A DNA stretch of 10,919 nucleotides from Oscillospiraceae bacterium (GCA_017400025.1 JAFQAF010000208.1:1-10919); one strand, 5' to 3'. Positions 1-7,398 are shown, numbered from the stretch's first letter. Notes: generated from the sequence alone by a model not told the origin. Numbers and translations are program-made.

Positions 1-611
1 ACGTAGGCACGGTCTGCAATTGAAAGTGCCATTTCTGCATTCTGTTCCACAAGCAGTATTGTGGTGCCCTGCCGGTGCAGCTCTTTGATGATATCAAAAA
101 TCTGCTGTACAAGAATAGGGGCAAGACCCATTGAAGGTTCGTCCAGAATCAGCAGTTTGGGATGGCTCATCATTGCACGGCCCATGGCCAGCATCTGCTG
201 TTCGCCGCCGGACAGTGTGCCTGCAACCTGGTGTTTTCTTTCTTCCAGACGCGGGAAGCGCCTGTAGATTTCGGCCAGGTCCGCAGATACATCACCCTTT
301 GAGGTGTATGCGCCCATTTCCAGGTTTTCCTCCACAGTCATCTGCAGGAAAACACGTCTGCCTTCCGGCACGTGGGCCAGACCCTTTGACACCAGCTTAA
401 AGGCTTCTGTCCTGCCGATGTCCTCGCCGCAGAAAGTGACAGAGCCAGTCTTTGAGCGCAGCAGTCCGGAAACGGTTTTCAGCGTTGTGGACTTGCCTGC
501 ACCGTTTGCGCCGATAAGGGAAACTATCTCCCCTTCCTTTACTTCAAAGGAAACATCCTTTATGGCATGGATTTTTCCGTAATAAACGTTTATATTTTCT
601 ACTTTTAACAT
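1..611 (-). CDS. livF: LivF-type branched-chain amino acid ABC transporter ATPase (3' end cut by window edge)
   Basis: One of two cytoplasmic ATPases that power import of Leu/Ile/Val through the LivHM channel. The first 203 codons are visible; LivF proteins are usually about 235 residues, so roughly the last 30 are missing. Reading the minus strand I see Walker A (GANGAGKS) about 35 residues in, the ABC signature LSGGEQQ, Walker B with LLILDEPSMGLAP, and then LLVEQNA with the switch-region residues. LDEPSMGLAP and LVEQNA are typical of LivF rather than LivG. The ATG start lies one base after the livG stop codon, with a purine-rich AAAGGCGG just upstream inside the livG end, so translation is probably coupled. 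It is the last liv gene seen, in the order livK-livH-livM-livG-livF. Confidence 0.95.
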   Translation of the reverse strand, partial: MLKVENINVYYGKIHAIKDVSFEVKEGEIVSLIGANGAGKSTTLKTVSGLLRSKTGSVTFCGEDIGRTEAFKLVSKGLAHVPEGRRVFLQMTVEENLEMGAYTSKGDVSADLAEIYRRFPRLEERKHQVAGTLSGGEQQMLAMGRAMMSHPKLLILDEPSMGLAPILVQQIFDIIKELHRQGTTILLVEQNAEMALSIADRAY

Positions 612-612
612 A

Positions 613-1446
613 CTATTCCGCCTTTTTACCCAGATATGCCTCTATAACCTTAGGGTTGTTCTTGATTTCGTCCGGTGTGCCCTTGGCAATTATTCTGCCG
701 TAGTTCAGCACACAGATGCCTTCGCATATACCCATAACCAGATTCATATCGTGCTCAATAAGCATAACGGCAATATTGAAGCTGTCACGTATCCGGCGGA
801 TATTTTCCATAAGCTCTGCTGTTTCGGAAGGGTTCATACCTGCCGCAGGCTCGTCCAGCAGGAGAATGTGAGGGTCTGTGGCAAGGGCACGCACTATTTC
901 CAGGCGGCGCTGTGCGCCGTAAGGCAGTGCACCTGCCTGGTGGTCCTTCAGATGCTCCATATTGAAAAACCGCAGCAGCTCCCTGGCTTTTTCATCTGCG
1001 GCTTTTTCAGCCTTTGAATAGCCGAAACCGTGGGTGATGCTGGAGAGGAAGGAAGAATTGACGTGGTTGTGAAGACCTATTTTTACATTGTCTATAACAG
1101 ACATATTTGAAAACAGGCGTATATTCTGGAATGTACGGGCAATGCCCATTTTGTTCACCTGGTCAGGTGTCATGCCCTTTGTGTCGTAGCCGTCCAGCAG
1201 GATAGTGCCGCGGGTAGGCTGGTAAACGTTGGTCAGCAGGTTGAAAACTGTGGTTTTGCCTGCGCCGTTAGGGCCGATAAGGCCGCAGATTTCGCTGGGT
1301 CCTATGGTGAAATCGATATCGTCAACGGCTTTCAGACCGCCGAACTCTATACCCAGATGATGTGTTTCAAGGACCGGGCGCTTGCCCAGGTCACGGGATG
1401 GAATAATCGCTTTTGGCGGTACAGGAACCATTATGCGGTCTGCCAT
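613..1446 (-). CDS. livG: LivG-type branched-chain amino acid ABC transporter ATPase
   Basis: Second cytoplasmic ATPase of the branched-chain amino acid importer. From the chosen ATG the protein is 277 residues. It has Walker A GPNGAGKTT near residue 60, ARTFQNIRLF at the Q-loop, a degenerate signature LPYGAQRRLEI, Walker B ILLLDEPAAGMNP, and LIEHDM carrying the switch His. ARTFQNIRLF, the AAGMNP motif and the C-terminal PKVIEAYLG are hallmarks of LivG. An upstream GTG at 1455 keeps the frame open but sits only one base from the AGGAG ribosome site. The ATG at 1444-1446 has ten bases of spacing and starts one base after the livM stop, so I prefer it. About 25 residues of proline-rich N-terminal extension precede the usual LivG start; this is mildly unusual and could include an alternative start. 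Confidence 0.95.
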   Translation of the reverse strand: MADRIMVPVPPKAIIPSRDLGKRPVLETHHLGIEFGGLKAVDDIDFTIGPSEICGLIGPNGAGKTTVFNLLTNVYQPTRGTILLDGYDTKGMTPDQVNKMGIARTFQNIRLFSNMSVIDNVKIGLHNHVNSSFLSSITHGFGYSKAEKAADEKARELLRFFNMEHLKDHQAGALPYGAQRRLEIVRALATDPHILLLDEPAAGMNPSETAELMENIRRIRDSFNIAVMLIEHDMNLVMGICEGICVLNYGRIIAKGTPDEIKNNPKVIEAYLGKKAE

Positions 1447-1447
1447 A

Positions 1448-2464
1448 TCAAGCACACTCCTTTCTGCTCTTTAATTCTTTTACAAATTTTTTCCACAGCC
1501 TTGACGGTGCAAAGCGGTATCTGAAAATAAGAAATTTTTCGCTGGAGCCCAGCAGCATCATTGTGATAAGCACCACAGCGTAAATCAGCATGCGGTAGTC
1601 TGCAAGGCCGCGCAGCATTTCCGGCAATACTGTGATAAGTGTGGCAGAGATAACGCTGCCGCGGATATTGCCCATACCGCCCAGCACAACCATAACCAGT
1701 ATTTCGATGGATTTGTTGTAGTCAAATGTGCCGGCTGTCATAATTGAATAGTTGTGGCCGTAAAGGGCACCTGCCACGCCTGCAAAAAATGCGGCAACGG
1801 TGAAAACCATCAGCTTGTAGCGGTTTGGGTTGATACCGGATGCAGATGCCGCAATGGCGTTGTCTCGCAGGGCCATGATTGCACGGCCGTGCTTTGAATC
1901 TGTAAGATTCATCATAACCAGCAGTGTGATTACCACAGCTGCAAAGCCCCAGTTGAAAGAGGAGTCCTGCGGCATACCCTTGAGGCCGGAAGCACCGCCG
2001 GTGAATTCAAGGTTGATGATGATACTGCGCAGGATTTCACCAAAGGCCAGTGTAACAATGGCCAGATAGTCCCCTTTAAGCCTGAGAACAGGTATGCCTA
2101 CAAGGAAGCCGAACACAGCACCTGCAACACCGCCTATCAGCATAGCCAGAGGGAAACGCGCCATAACCGGCAGGGTTTCTTCAAATGCTATGGAGAAAAG
2201 GCAGGCTGCATAAGCGCCCACAGACATAAAGCCTGCGTGGCCCAGGGAAAGTTCCCCGAGGAAGCCTATAACAAGGTTGAGGGAAACTGCAAGAATAATG
2301 TTTATGCACACCGGCACCAGCATACTTTTCATATGGCGTGTGGCATTGCCGGTGGCAATCATAGCTGTAACAGTGCCGAAAGCCAGAAAGCAGAGGGCAA
2401 GTGTTACCATATTTGCGCGGGTGGTTTTCTTCATCCCGCCGAATTTTGACAAAAGACCTTTCAT
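1448..2464 (-). CDS. livM: LivM-type branched-chain amino acid ABC permease
   Basis: Inner-membrane permease subunit that forms the translocation channel with LivH. It is 338 residues, within the family's normal range. Visible are hydrophobic segments throughout, the motif LNLVIGFLGELSLGHAGFMSVGAYA in the first third, FTGGASGLKGMP in the middle, and the coupling region VMVVLGGMGNIRGSVISA near the C terminus that contacts the ATPases. All are typical of LivM. GGAGG lies six bases before the ATG. The gene begins 13 bases after livH and ends just before livG, so the four downstream genes are tightly packed. The N terminus carries a short charged cytoplasmic stretch before the first membrane segment. 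No truncation or frameshift is seen. Confidence 0.95.
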   Translation of the reverse strand: MKGLLSKFGGMKKTTRANMVTLALCFLAFGTVTAMIATGNATRHMKSMLVPVCINIILAVSLNLVIGFLGELSLGHAGFMSVGAYAACLFSIAFEETLPVMARFPLAMLIGGVAGAVFGFLVGIPVLRLKGDYLAIVTLAFGEILRSIIINLEFTGGASGLKGMPQDSSFNWGFAAVVITLLVMMNLTDSKHGRAIMALRDNAIAASASGINPNRYKLMVFTVAAFFAGVAGALYGHNYSIMTAGTFDYNKSIEILVMVVLGGMGNIRGSVISATLITVLPEMLRGLADYRMLIYAVVLITMMLLGSSEKFLIFRYRFAPSRLWKKFVKELKSRKECA

Positions 2465-2477
2465 TGCTTACCTCCGG

Positions 2478-3353
2478 CTAAACTTTTTCGTTTGTTTTCT
2501 TGCCCAGAAGACCGGTTGGCTTGATCAGCAGCACCAGAATCAGCACACCGAAAACAATGGCGTCTGAAAGTTCTGTGGAGATATAGGCCTTGGCAAGGTT
2601 TTCTATAACGCCCAGCAGTATGCCCCCCAGCATAGCCCCCGGGATACTGCCTATACCGCCGAAAACAGCGGCAACAAAGGCTTTGATACCAGGCATTGAG
2701 CCGGTGTACGGGCCGATAAAGCCGTATGTAAGGCCGTAGAAAGAACCTGCCACACTGGCCAGGGCAGAGCCGATGGCAAAAGTGAGGGTGATGGTCCTGT
2801 TTACGCTGATGCCCATAAGTTCCGCCGCCTGTCTGTCTTCAGAAACAGCGCGCATTGCCTTGCCCAGCTTTGTTTTGTTGATGAACAGTGTGAGGCACAC
2901 CATAATTGTAAAGGTTACTGCCATTGTCACAATGCTTTCGCCTTTGATTGTCAGCCGGCCCAGTTTCACTGGCTCAAGAACTATGAATTTAGGGAAGGCT
3001 TTCTGGTTTGTGCCGAAAATAAGCTGTGCCAGGCTCTGCAGAAAATAGCTTACACCTATGGCTGTGATAAGCACTGAAAGCGGAGGTGAGTTGCGCAGTG
3101 GCTTGTAGGCTATTCTTTCCACCAGAACACCCACTGTGACGCACACCACCACACTGAGTGCCACACCGGCCAGCATAGGCAGGCCAAGATTACTGATAAA
3201 TACGATGGAGGCAAAAGCCCCTACCATGATGATATCCCCGTGGGCAAAGTTAAGCATTTTGGCTATACCGTATACCATTGTATAGCCCAGTGCTATAAGG
3301 GCGTATATACTGCCCAGGCTGAGCCCGCTGATAAGATTGGAAAGAAAGTCCAT
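2478..3353 (-). CDS. livH: LivH-type branched-chain amino acid ABC permease
   Basis: Inner-membrane permease partner of LivM, 291 residues, the usual LivH size. It begins with a short N terminus followed by SLGSIYALIALGYTMVYG and MLNFAHGDIIMVGAF, both diagnostic of LivH. It ends with the coupling motif FVAAVFGGIGSIPGAMLGG and a final membrane segment. AGGAG lies seven bases before the ATG. It is the second gene of the operon, separated from livK by a 115-base gap that contains a strong hairpin. That gap is the only large one between structural genes of this transporter and fits a need for more binding protein than permease. Confidence 0.95.
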   Translation of the reverse strand: MDFLSNLISGLSLGSIYALIALGYTMVYGIAKMLNFAHGDIIMVGAFASIVFISNLGLPMLAGVALSVVVCVTVGVLVERIAYKPLRNSPPLSVLITAIGVSYFLQSLAQLIFGTNQKAFPKFIVLEPVKLGRLTIKGESIVTMAVTFTIMVCLTLFINKTKLGKAMRAVSEDRQAAELMGISVNRTITLTFAIGSALASVAGSFYGLTYGFIGPYTGSMPGIKAFVAAVFGGIGSIPGAMLGGILLGVIENLAKAYISTELSDAIVFGVLILVLLIKPTGLLGKKTNEKV

Positions 3354-3381
3354 AACTGCACTCCTGTGTGTGAATTCCGCT

Positions 3382-3406
3382 GCCGGGCATCAGTCAGATG
3401 CCCGGC
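3382..3406 (-). promoter_or_regulatory. Intercistronic hairpin between livK and livH
   Basis: A perfect 10-bp GC-rich stem (GCCGGGCATC with GATGCCCGGC) encloses a 5-base loop. On the transcribed strand no U-run follows, so it is not a standard terminator. By analogy with hairpins after binding-protein genes in other importer operons, it probably protects the livK message from 3' decay or sets a processing point. That role is inferred. Confidence 0.65.
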
Positions 3407-3430
3407 TGCAGGTGGTATTTATAAAAGTTT

Positions 3431-3459
3431 CTGTATTTTTCTCTGTATTTTTCTCTGTA
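3431..3459. repeat. 12-bp tandem repeat, about 2.4 copies
   Basis: The unit CTGTATTTTTCT occurs twice in tandem and is followed by the first five bases of a third copy. It lies between the livK stop codon and the livH hairpin. In the transcript it gives an A-rich single-stranded tract, possibly an RNase entry site. Slippage could vary the copy number. Confidence 0.8.
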
Positions 3460-3468
3460 AACAAAACC

Positions 3469-4620
3469 TTACTGGTATGCAACGTATGCGCCGTCTGTGA
3501 TAACTACAGCTGATGCGTTTTTGTCCGGTTCGCCTTCAGGTGTCCATGTCATTGTACCTGTTGTGCCTGTAACTGTGATTTCTGTCATGGCTGCAACCAT
3601 TGCTGCGTTGAAGCCTTCGTCTTCAGGTGTAAGGCCTGTGTGTTCAAAAGCTGCTACGATAGCGTAAACTGCATCGTATGCATCTGCTGCAAACTGGTCA
3701 GGTGTTGCGCCGTATTTTGCTGTATAAGCCTTTGTGAAGGAAGCAGTTGGTTCTGTTGTGCTGTCTGCTGCAAAAGGTGTGAGGAGCATTACGCCGTTTG
3801 TGAGAGCTTTGTTTTCTTCGCCGATTTTTTCCAGGATGCCGTCCAGACCGTCACAGCCGAAGAATGTTACGTCCAGGTCCATGGATGCTGCCTGTGTGAT
3901 TACGTATGCTGCTTCCTGTGCATAGAGAGGGATAAACAGCAGGTCTGCGCCGGAGGATTTAACAGCCTGAAGCTGTACGGAGAAGTCTGTGTTGGACTGG
4001 TCTGTGAAAGCTTCTTCACATACGATTTCCAGGCCGTTCTTTGCTGCCTGTGCCACAAAGCTTTCTTTCAGGCCATTGGAGTAATCGTTGGATTTTTCAT
4101 AGAGGATAGCCACTTTTGTGCCCACGTTGTTGTCTTTGATAAAGTCTGCTGCGTAAAGGCCCTGGTTGGAGTCTTCAAAGCAAACGCGGAAGCAGTTGTC
4201 ATACTGTGTACATTCCAGCTGGCTGCCGGAAGGTGTGAGCATGAGAAGACCGTCTTTTTTAACTTCTTCTGTAACTGCGATACATGCGCCGGATGTTGTG
4301 CCGCCAAGGGAAACGTGCATGCCGTCGTCCATAAGTGTGGCGTATGCCTGTACTGCCTGCTGTGGGTCAGCCTGGTCATCTTCAACTACAACTTTCAGTG
4401 TGTAGCCGTTTGTGCCGCCTGCTGCATTGATTTCTTCCATAGCCAGTGTAGCACCCTGCTTTACGGAAACGCCGTATGTGGCATAGTCGCCTGTAAGCGG
4501 GCCGGAGCCGCCGATAAAGAGAACTTTTTCATCTGTTGCGGTTTCGCCGCCACCACCGCAGGCGGTAAATGTGCTGGCCATCATGACTGCTGCTAAAAGA
4601 ACACTCAATAATTTTTTCAT
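3469..4620 (-). CDS. livK: LivK/LivJ-type branched-chain amino acid binding lipoprotein
   Basis: Extracytoplasmic receptor that captures Leu/Ile/Val and delivers it to LivHM. It is 383 residues. The N terminus is a lipoprotein signal: two Lys, a hydrophobic core, then a lipobox TFTAC with Cys21 as the lipidated residue, followed by a Gly-rich tether. The mature part has the type I periplasmic-binding fold pattern: IGGSGPLTGDYATYG at the first strand-helix, GATLAMEEINAAGG, VVEDDQADPQQAV, LGGTTSGACIAV, and ATPDQFAADAYDAV near the C terminus. All are characteristic of Leu/Ile/Val-binding proteins. GAGG lies eight bases before the ATG. It is the first structural gene of the operon, preceded by a leader reading frame and terminator that probably control it. 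The actual ligand could be another amino acid or an amide. Confidence 0.93.
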   Translation of the reverse strand: MKKLLSVLLAAVMMASTFTACGGGGETATDEKVLFIGGSGPLTGDYATYGVSVKQGATLAMEEINAAGGTNGYTLKVVVEDDQADPQQAVQAYATLMDDGMHVSLGGTTSGACIAVTEEVKKDGLLMLTPSGSQLECTQYDNCFRVCFEDSNQGLYAADFIKDNNVGTKVAILYEKSNDYSNGLKESFVAQAAKNGLEIVCEEAFTDQSNTDFSVQLQAVKSSGADLLFIPLYAQEAAYVITQAASMDLDVTFFGCDGLDGILEKIGEENKALTNGVMLLTPFAADSTTEPTASFTKAYTAKYGATPDQFAADAYDAVYAIVAAFEHTGLTPEDEGFNAAMVAAMTEITVTGTTGTMTWTPEGEPDKNASAVVITDGAYVAYQ

Positions 4621-4662
4621 TTTCTGTACCTCGTATTTAAAATATTTTTTTACTTTATCTGA

Positions 4663-4676
4663 AACGGTTTCCCGTT
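4663..4676 (-). other. Small GAAA-capped hairpin in the livK 5' UTR
   Basis: On the transcribed strand AACGG and CCGTT form a 5-bp stem capped by a GAAA tetraloop. It lies between the leader terminator and the livK ribosome site. It may stabilise the message made by read-through; function unknown. Confidence 0.4.
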
Positions 4677-4680
4677 CTGT

Positions 4681-4718
4681 AACAAAAATTGCGGCTGCAC
4701 CCCAAAGAGTACAGCCGC
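4681..4718 (-). terminator. Leader terminator (attenuator) upstream of livK
   Basis: On the minus strand GCGGCTGTAC pairs with GTGCAGCCGC (ten pairs, one a G-U) around an 8-base loop, and AATTTTTGTT follows. This is a good factor-independent terminator placed 61 bases before the livK start and downstream of the liv promoter, so it must be bypassed for the operon to be expressed. Its 5' arm can alternatively pair with the segment at 4766-4775, just downstream of the Ile codons. Confidence 0.8.
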
Positions 4719-4743
4719 GTTTATCTGCTTTAAATGCTATAAA

Positions 4744-5004
4744 CTACGAAATATATACTTCCCTGGCACCTGTTCTGTTGTGGCTTGTAATAATAATCAC
4801 GTTAATAATAATTGCAACGCTAATAATGACGCTGATAATAGCGCCGTCAATAATAATAGCCATTAGTGCCAAAAGAAATGCGCACACCGCACCGAAAGCA
4901 GCATGCACATCACTAAGCATATTCATATTCGCACAGGAAGAACAGCCGCTCTGTTCAGGGCGGTTATCAGCTGTATTCAGATGTTTATAACCTGTAGCTG
5001 TCAT
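4744..5004 (-). CDS. Ile-codon-rich leader peptide or small membrane protein, 86 aa
   Basis: Not recognised as a named family. A consensus promoter lies 31 bases upstream and GGAAG lies eight bases before this ATG, so it is probably translated. An upstream in-frame start at 5067 lies beyond the expected transcription start and is not used. The N-terminal half is polar, with a CSSC motif; the C-terminal half is very hydrophobic. The last 39 codons hold 14 Ile codons, 13 of them ATT, in the pattern AIIIDGAIISVIISVAIII. The adjacent regulator and rtcB genes use ATA freely, so the ATT bias stands out. A terminator follows 25 bases after the stop. Together this resembles the IlvL-type leader that senses Ile-tRNA shortage by ribosome stalling. 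It is longer than usual leaders, so a small membrane protein with one or two helices is the alternative. Confidence 0.6.
   Translation of the reverse strand: MTATGYKHLNTADNRPEQSGCSSCANMNMLSDVHAAFGAVCAFLLALMAIIIDGAIISVIISVAIIINVIIITSHNRTGAREVYIS
4766..4775 (-). promoter_or_regulatory. Candidate antiterminator segment of the liv attenuator
   Basis: On the minus strand GAACAGGTGC can pair with GCGGCTGTAC, the 5' arm of the leader terminator, in 8 of 10 positions, one a wobble. It begins 13 bases after the last ATT of the Ile run. A ribosome stalled on the Ile codons would leave it free, and a ribosome reaching the stop would cover it. Assigned from pairing and position only. Confidence 0.4.
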
Positions 5005-5034
5005 CTGTCTGTCTTCCTTTTTCTTATTACCTGC

Positions 5035-5064
5035 ATTATAGTCCCGCAAAAGCAGGTTTGTCAA
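5035..5064 (-). promoter_or_regulatory. liv operon promoter
   Basis: Reading the minus strand, TTGACA (5059-5064) and TATAAT (5035-5040) are both perfect housekeeping-sigma hexamers, separated by 18 bp. Transcription should start near 5028, giving a 24-base leader before the ATG at 5004. The spacer itself contains CCTGC-TTTT-GCGGG, a short dyad that could be an operator. An A/T-rich arm of a 14-bp inverted repeat overlaps the -35 element. Confidence 0.85.
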
Positions 5065-5136
5065 CAAAAAAGCTATGTTTAGATAATTTATTGTTAATCA
5101 CCACAAAACATCATTATTTTTTATAGCTTTTTTGTT
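5063..5136. repeat. 14-bp perfect inverted repeat in divergent promoter region
   Basis: AACAAAAAAGCTAT at 5063-5076 is matched exactly in reverse complement at 5123-5136, with 46 bp of AT-rich DNA between. The first arm touches the liv -35 box, and the whole element lies between the divergently transcribed liv operon and the WYL regulator genes. It could be a two-site operator, a looping site or an UP-element pair. The site is clear; its role is inferred. Confidence 0.75.
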
Positions 5137-5201
5137 ATTTTGCACAATCTCTCCGCCTTTATGATACAGCTGTTTTCGCCACAGATACATATATTAATTT
5201 T

Positions 5202-5231
5202 TTGATATTGTAAAAAAACAGCGGATAATGT
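5202..5231 (+). promoter_or_regulatory. Weak candidate promoter for the WYL gene pair
   Basis: TTGATA at 5202-5207 and TAATGT at 5226-5231 are 18 bp apart, just before the ribosome site at 5245. The -10 match is poor (3 of 6), so the true promoter may lie elsewhere in the AT-rich stretch 5137-5230. Confidence 0.3.
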
Positions 5232-5257
5232 ATGCTTTTATTATGGAGGTGATACAG

Positions 5258-6487
5258 ATGGCATTCAGCGAACTGATTAAAAATTTCCGCCACATCAGGG
5301 AATATATGAGACAGTTTTATGTATACGGTTTCCGCAGCCGCACAGACTTTGACAGAAAAAGCCTGCGTTCCTATGATGATGAGCGCCGCAGGGTGGAAAG
5401 CTGGCTGGGTGAATACATGGGCTTTTCCCGCACAAGGGACGGCAAGAACATATTCCTTTCCATAGACAGCCGCGCCGCCTGCCACAATCCGCTGTACAAA
5501 GCCTGGAAAGCCGCCAGCTTCACCGACAGGGACATCACCCTTCACTTTATAATTTTTGATATTCTCCACGACGGCCGGCAGCAGTATACCCTGCCCCGGC
5601 TGACAGAGAAAATATACTCTGACTACCTGGCTGATTTTGACCTGCCCCTGGCATTTGACGAAAGCACCCTGCGCAAAAAACTGAAGGAATATATAAATGC
5701 CGGGCTGATAAAGGCAGAAAAGCAGGGCCGCAGCACTGTATACAGCCGCTGTGAAAACCGGGATATAAACGGCCTGGTGGACGTGCTGGACTATTTTTCC
5801 GAAATAAGCCCTGCCGGTGTGACAGGTTCTTTTATGCTGGACAGACTGGAGGACCACAGCAGTATATTCCGTTTCAAACACCACTACATCACCCAGGCGC
5901 TGGACAGCGAAATAATGTATATGACACTGTGCGCAATATCCCGGCAGAAAAAGGTGCAGGCAGAAATAATCTCCAGGTCAGGCGGCCTTGCACAGAAGCT
6001 GGTACTGACGCCGCTGAAAATATTTATCAGCACCGCTGGCGGCAGGCAGTATCTGATGGCCGCAAGGGAAAACGGGGATATAAACGCTTTCCGCCTGGAC
6101 TACATAGACAGAATCACCGTTGCAGAAAAGGCAGAAAACTTTGGCCCGCTGCGCCGGAAACTGGCAGAAATGCAGAAACATATATGGGGTGCAAACTGCC
6201 GCAATGACGGCAGGACCGAAAGAGTGGAATTCAGTGTGGTTTTCACCGATGAGGAAAAGCACATACCCCGCCGCCTTGAAAGGGAAAAACGCTGCGGCAC
6301 AGTAAAAATGGCAGACAGCAACACAGCAGTTTTCACCGCCGATGTGTATGACAGCCGCGAAATGATCCCCTGGATAAGGACATTTATCTGCCGAATAGGC
6401 TATATAAATTTTGAAAACAAAGAACTGGACAAATCCTTCAGGAAAGACCTGGAGGATATGTACAGGCTGTACGGACTGGAGGAATGA
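5258..6487 (+). CDS. WYL-domain transcriptional regulator with helix-turn-helix
   Basis: Probable DNA-binding regulator of the WYL family, 409 residues. From the start, residues 1-85 are basic and helical. Residues 90-165 look like a winged-helix domain (TLPRLTEKIY, then ESTLRKKLKEYINAGLIKAEKQGR with a Tyr after the wing). Residues 215-290 form the WYL ligand-binding core (LTPLKIFISTAGGRQYLMAA and FRLDYIDRITV). Residues 320-400 match the C-terminal extension common in this family. The frame is open upstream to an ATG at 5228, but GGAGGTG lies eight bases before the ATG at 5258, so that is the start. WYL domains sense small ligands or nucleic acid in characterised members. It is paired with a second WYL gene and faces the slipin-rtcB unit, which may be its target. 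It could instead control the divergent liv operon. Confidence 0.85.
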   Translation: MAFSELIKNFRHIREYMRQFYVYGFRSRTDFDRKSLRSYDDERRRVESWLGEYMGFSRTRDGKNIFLSIDSRAACHNPLYKAWKAASFTDRDITLHFIIFDILHDGRQQYTLPRLTEKIYSDYLADFDLPLAFDESTLRKKLKEYINAGLIKAEKQGRSTVYSRCENRDINGLVDVLDYFSEISPAGVTGSFMLDRLEDHSSIFRFKHHYITQALDSEIMYMTLCAISRQKKVQAEIISRSGGLAQKLVLTPLKIFISTAGGRQYLMAARENGDINAFRLDYIDRITVAEKAENFGPLRRKLAEMQKHIWGANCRNDGRTERVEFSVVFTDEEKHIPRRLEREKRCGTVKMADSNTAVFTADVYDSREMIPWIRTFICRIGYINFENKELDKSFRKDLEDMYRLYGLEE

Positions 6488-6489
6488 GC

Positions 6490-7398
6490 ATGATTTTCAG
6501 CGAAATATTCAGCGTATACTATTCCACAGTGGCAAAAATACTGGCCTGCGCCATTGAAAAACCGGTGACAGACAGCGAAATGGAAAAAATCATAGCAGAA
6601 AATGCCTTTTCCGAAAGTGTGCTGGAAATTATGCCTGCCATAAAAAGCAACAGATGGCAGCTGATAAATAAAGACGGCAGCACAGCCATAAAGCACAGCC
6701 CCTCCATACCGCTGACGGATATGGAAAAACGCTGGCTGAAAGCTGTAAGTATGGACAAACGCATACAGCTTTTCGGGGCGGAGTTCCCTGCCCTTGAAGA
6801 TGTGATGCCTCTGTTTACAGAAGATGACTTTGTGTTCTTTGACAGCTACTCTGACGGGGACAGTTTCACAGACAGTGCCTATATTGAAAATTTCCGTCTG
6901 ATTATGCAGGCCATAAAAGAGCAGTTTCCTCTGGAAATACACACCCTGAACAAAAACGGCAACACAGTAAAACTGACTGTGATGCCGGATTATCTGGAGT
7001 ATTCTGAAAAAGACGATAAATTCCGCCTGGTGGGTAAAGGCGGCACAGTGCCGTTTACAGTGAACCTGGGCAGGATAGTAAGCTGCAGCAGATACAGCGG
7101 CGAATACAGACCGGCAGCTGCAGGCAGCCATAACCGCACAAAGTATGTGACAATTGAACTGACCGACGAAAGGAACGCCCTGGAAAGGGTGATGCTGCAC
7201 TTTGCACATTTTGAAAAGCAGGCGGAGAAAACCGGGGAAAATACCTACAGGCTGACCATATGGTATGACAGAGATGACGAAACCGAAATACTGATAAGGA
7301 TACTGGGCTTCGGGCCTTTTGTAAAGGTGACAGAACCTCAAAAGTTTGTTGACCTGATGGTAAACAGACTGAAAAGGCAGAAAAAACTGAATATATAA
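6490..7398 (+). CDS. Second WYL-domain protein, partner of the upstream regulator
   Basis: A 302-residue protein with a more diverged WYL architecture. Residues 75-95 (LTDMEKRWLKAVSMDKR) resemble the segment before the WYL core in this family. Residues 158-205 hold the core (VKLTVMPDYLEYSEKDDKFRLVG, then VNLGRIVSCSRY), and residues 218-295 form the C-terminal extension (YVTIELTDERNALERVMLHF and ILIRILGFGPFVKV). I see no convincing helix-turn-helix at the N terminus, so it may act as a heteromeric partner. An ATG at 6484 overlaps the previous stop, but GGAGG at 6478-6482 is only one base from it. The ATG at 6490 has seven bases of spacing and I take it as the start. The two genes are translationally coupled. 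The stop codon abuts a bidirectional terminator. Confidence 0.8.
   Translation: MIFSEIFSVYYSTVAKILACAIEKPVTDSEMEKIIAENAFSESVLEIMPAIKSNRWQLINKDGSTAIKHSPSIPLTDMEKRWLKAVSMDKRIQLFGAEFPALEDVMPLFTEDDFVFFDSYSDGDSFTDSAYIENFRLIMQAIKEQFPLEIHTLNKNGNTVKLTVMPDYLEYSEKDDKFRLVGKGGTVPFTVNLGRIVSCSRYSGEYRPAAAGSHNRTKYVTIELTDERNALERVMLHFAHFEKQAEKTGENTYRLTIWYDRDDETEILIRILGFGPFVKVTEPQKFVDLMVNRLKRQKKLNI

Noticed and set aside
3640..4596. Long Cys-rich plus-strand frame of 318 codons
   Set aside because: Antisense shadow of livK: its composition is unnatural, and the opposite strand encodes a clear binding protein with signal peptide.
4790..4862. Simple ATT/AAT microsatellite
   Set aside because: The triplet runs are broken by non-repeat codons and keep one frame encoding an Ile-rich peptide after a good ribosome site, so coding or leader use explains it better.
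4681..5030. T-box riboswitch controlling liv
   Set aside because: The leader has a terminator, but no T-box core sequence (GGTGGNACCGCG type) or specifier-loop arrangement was found.
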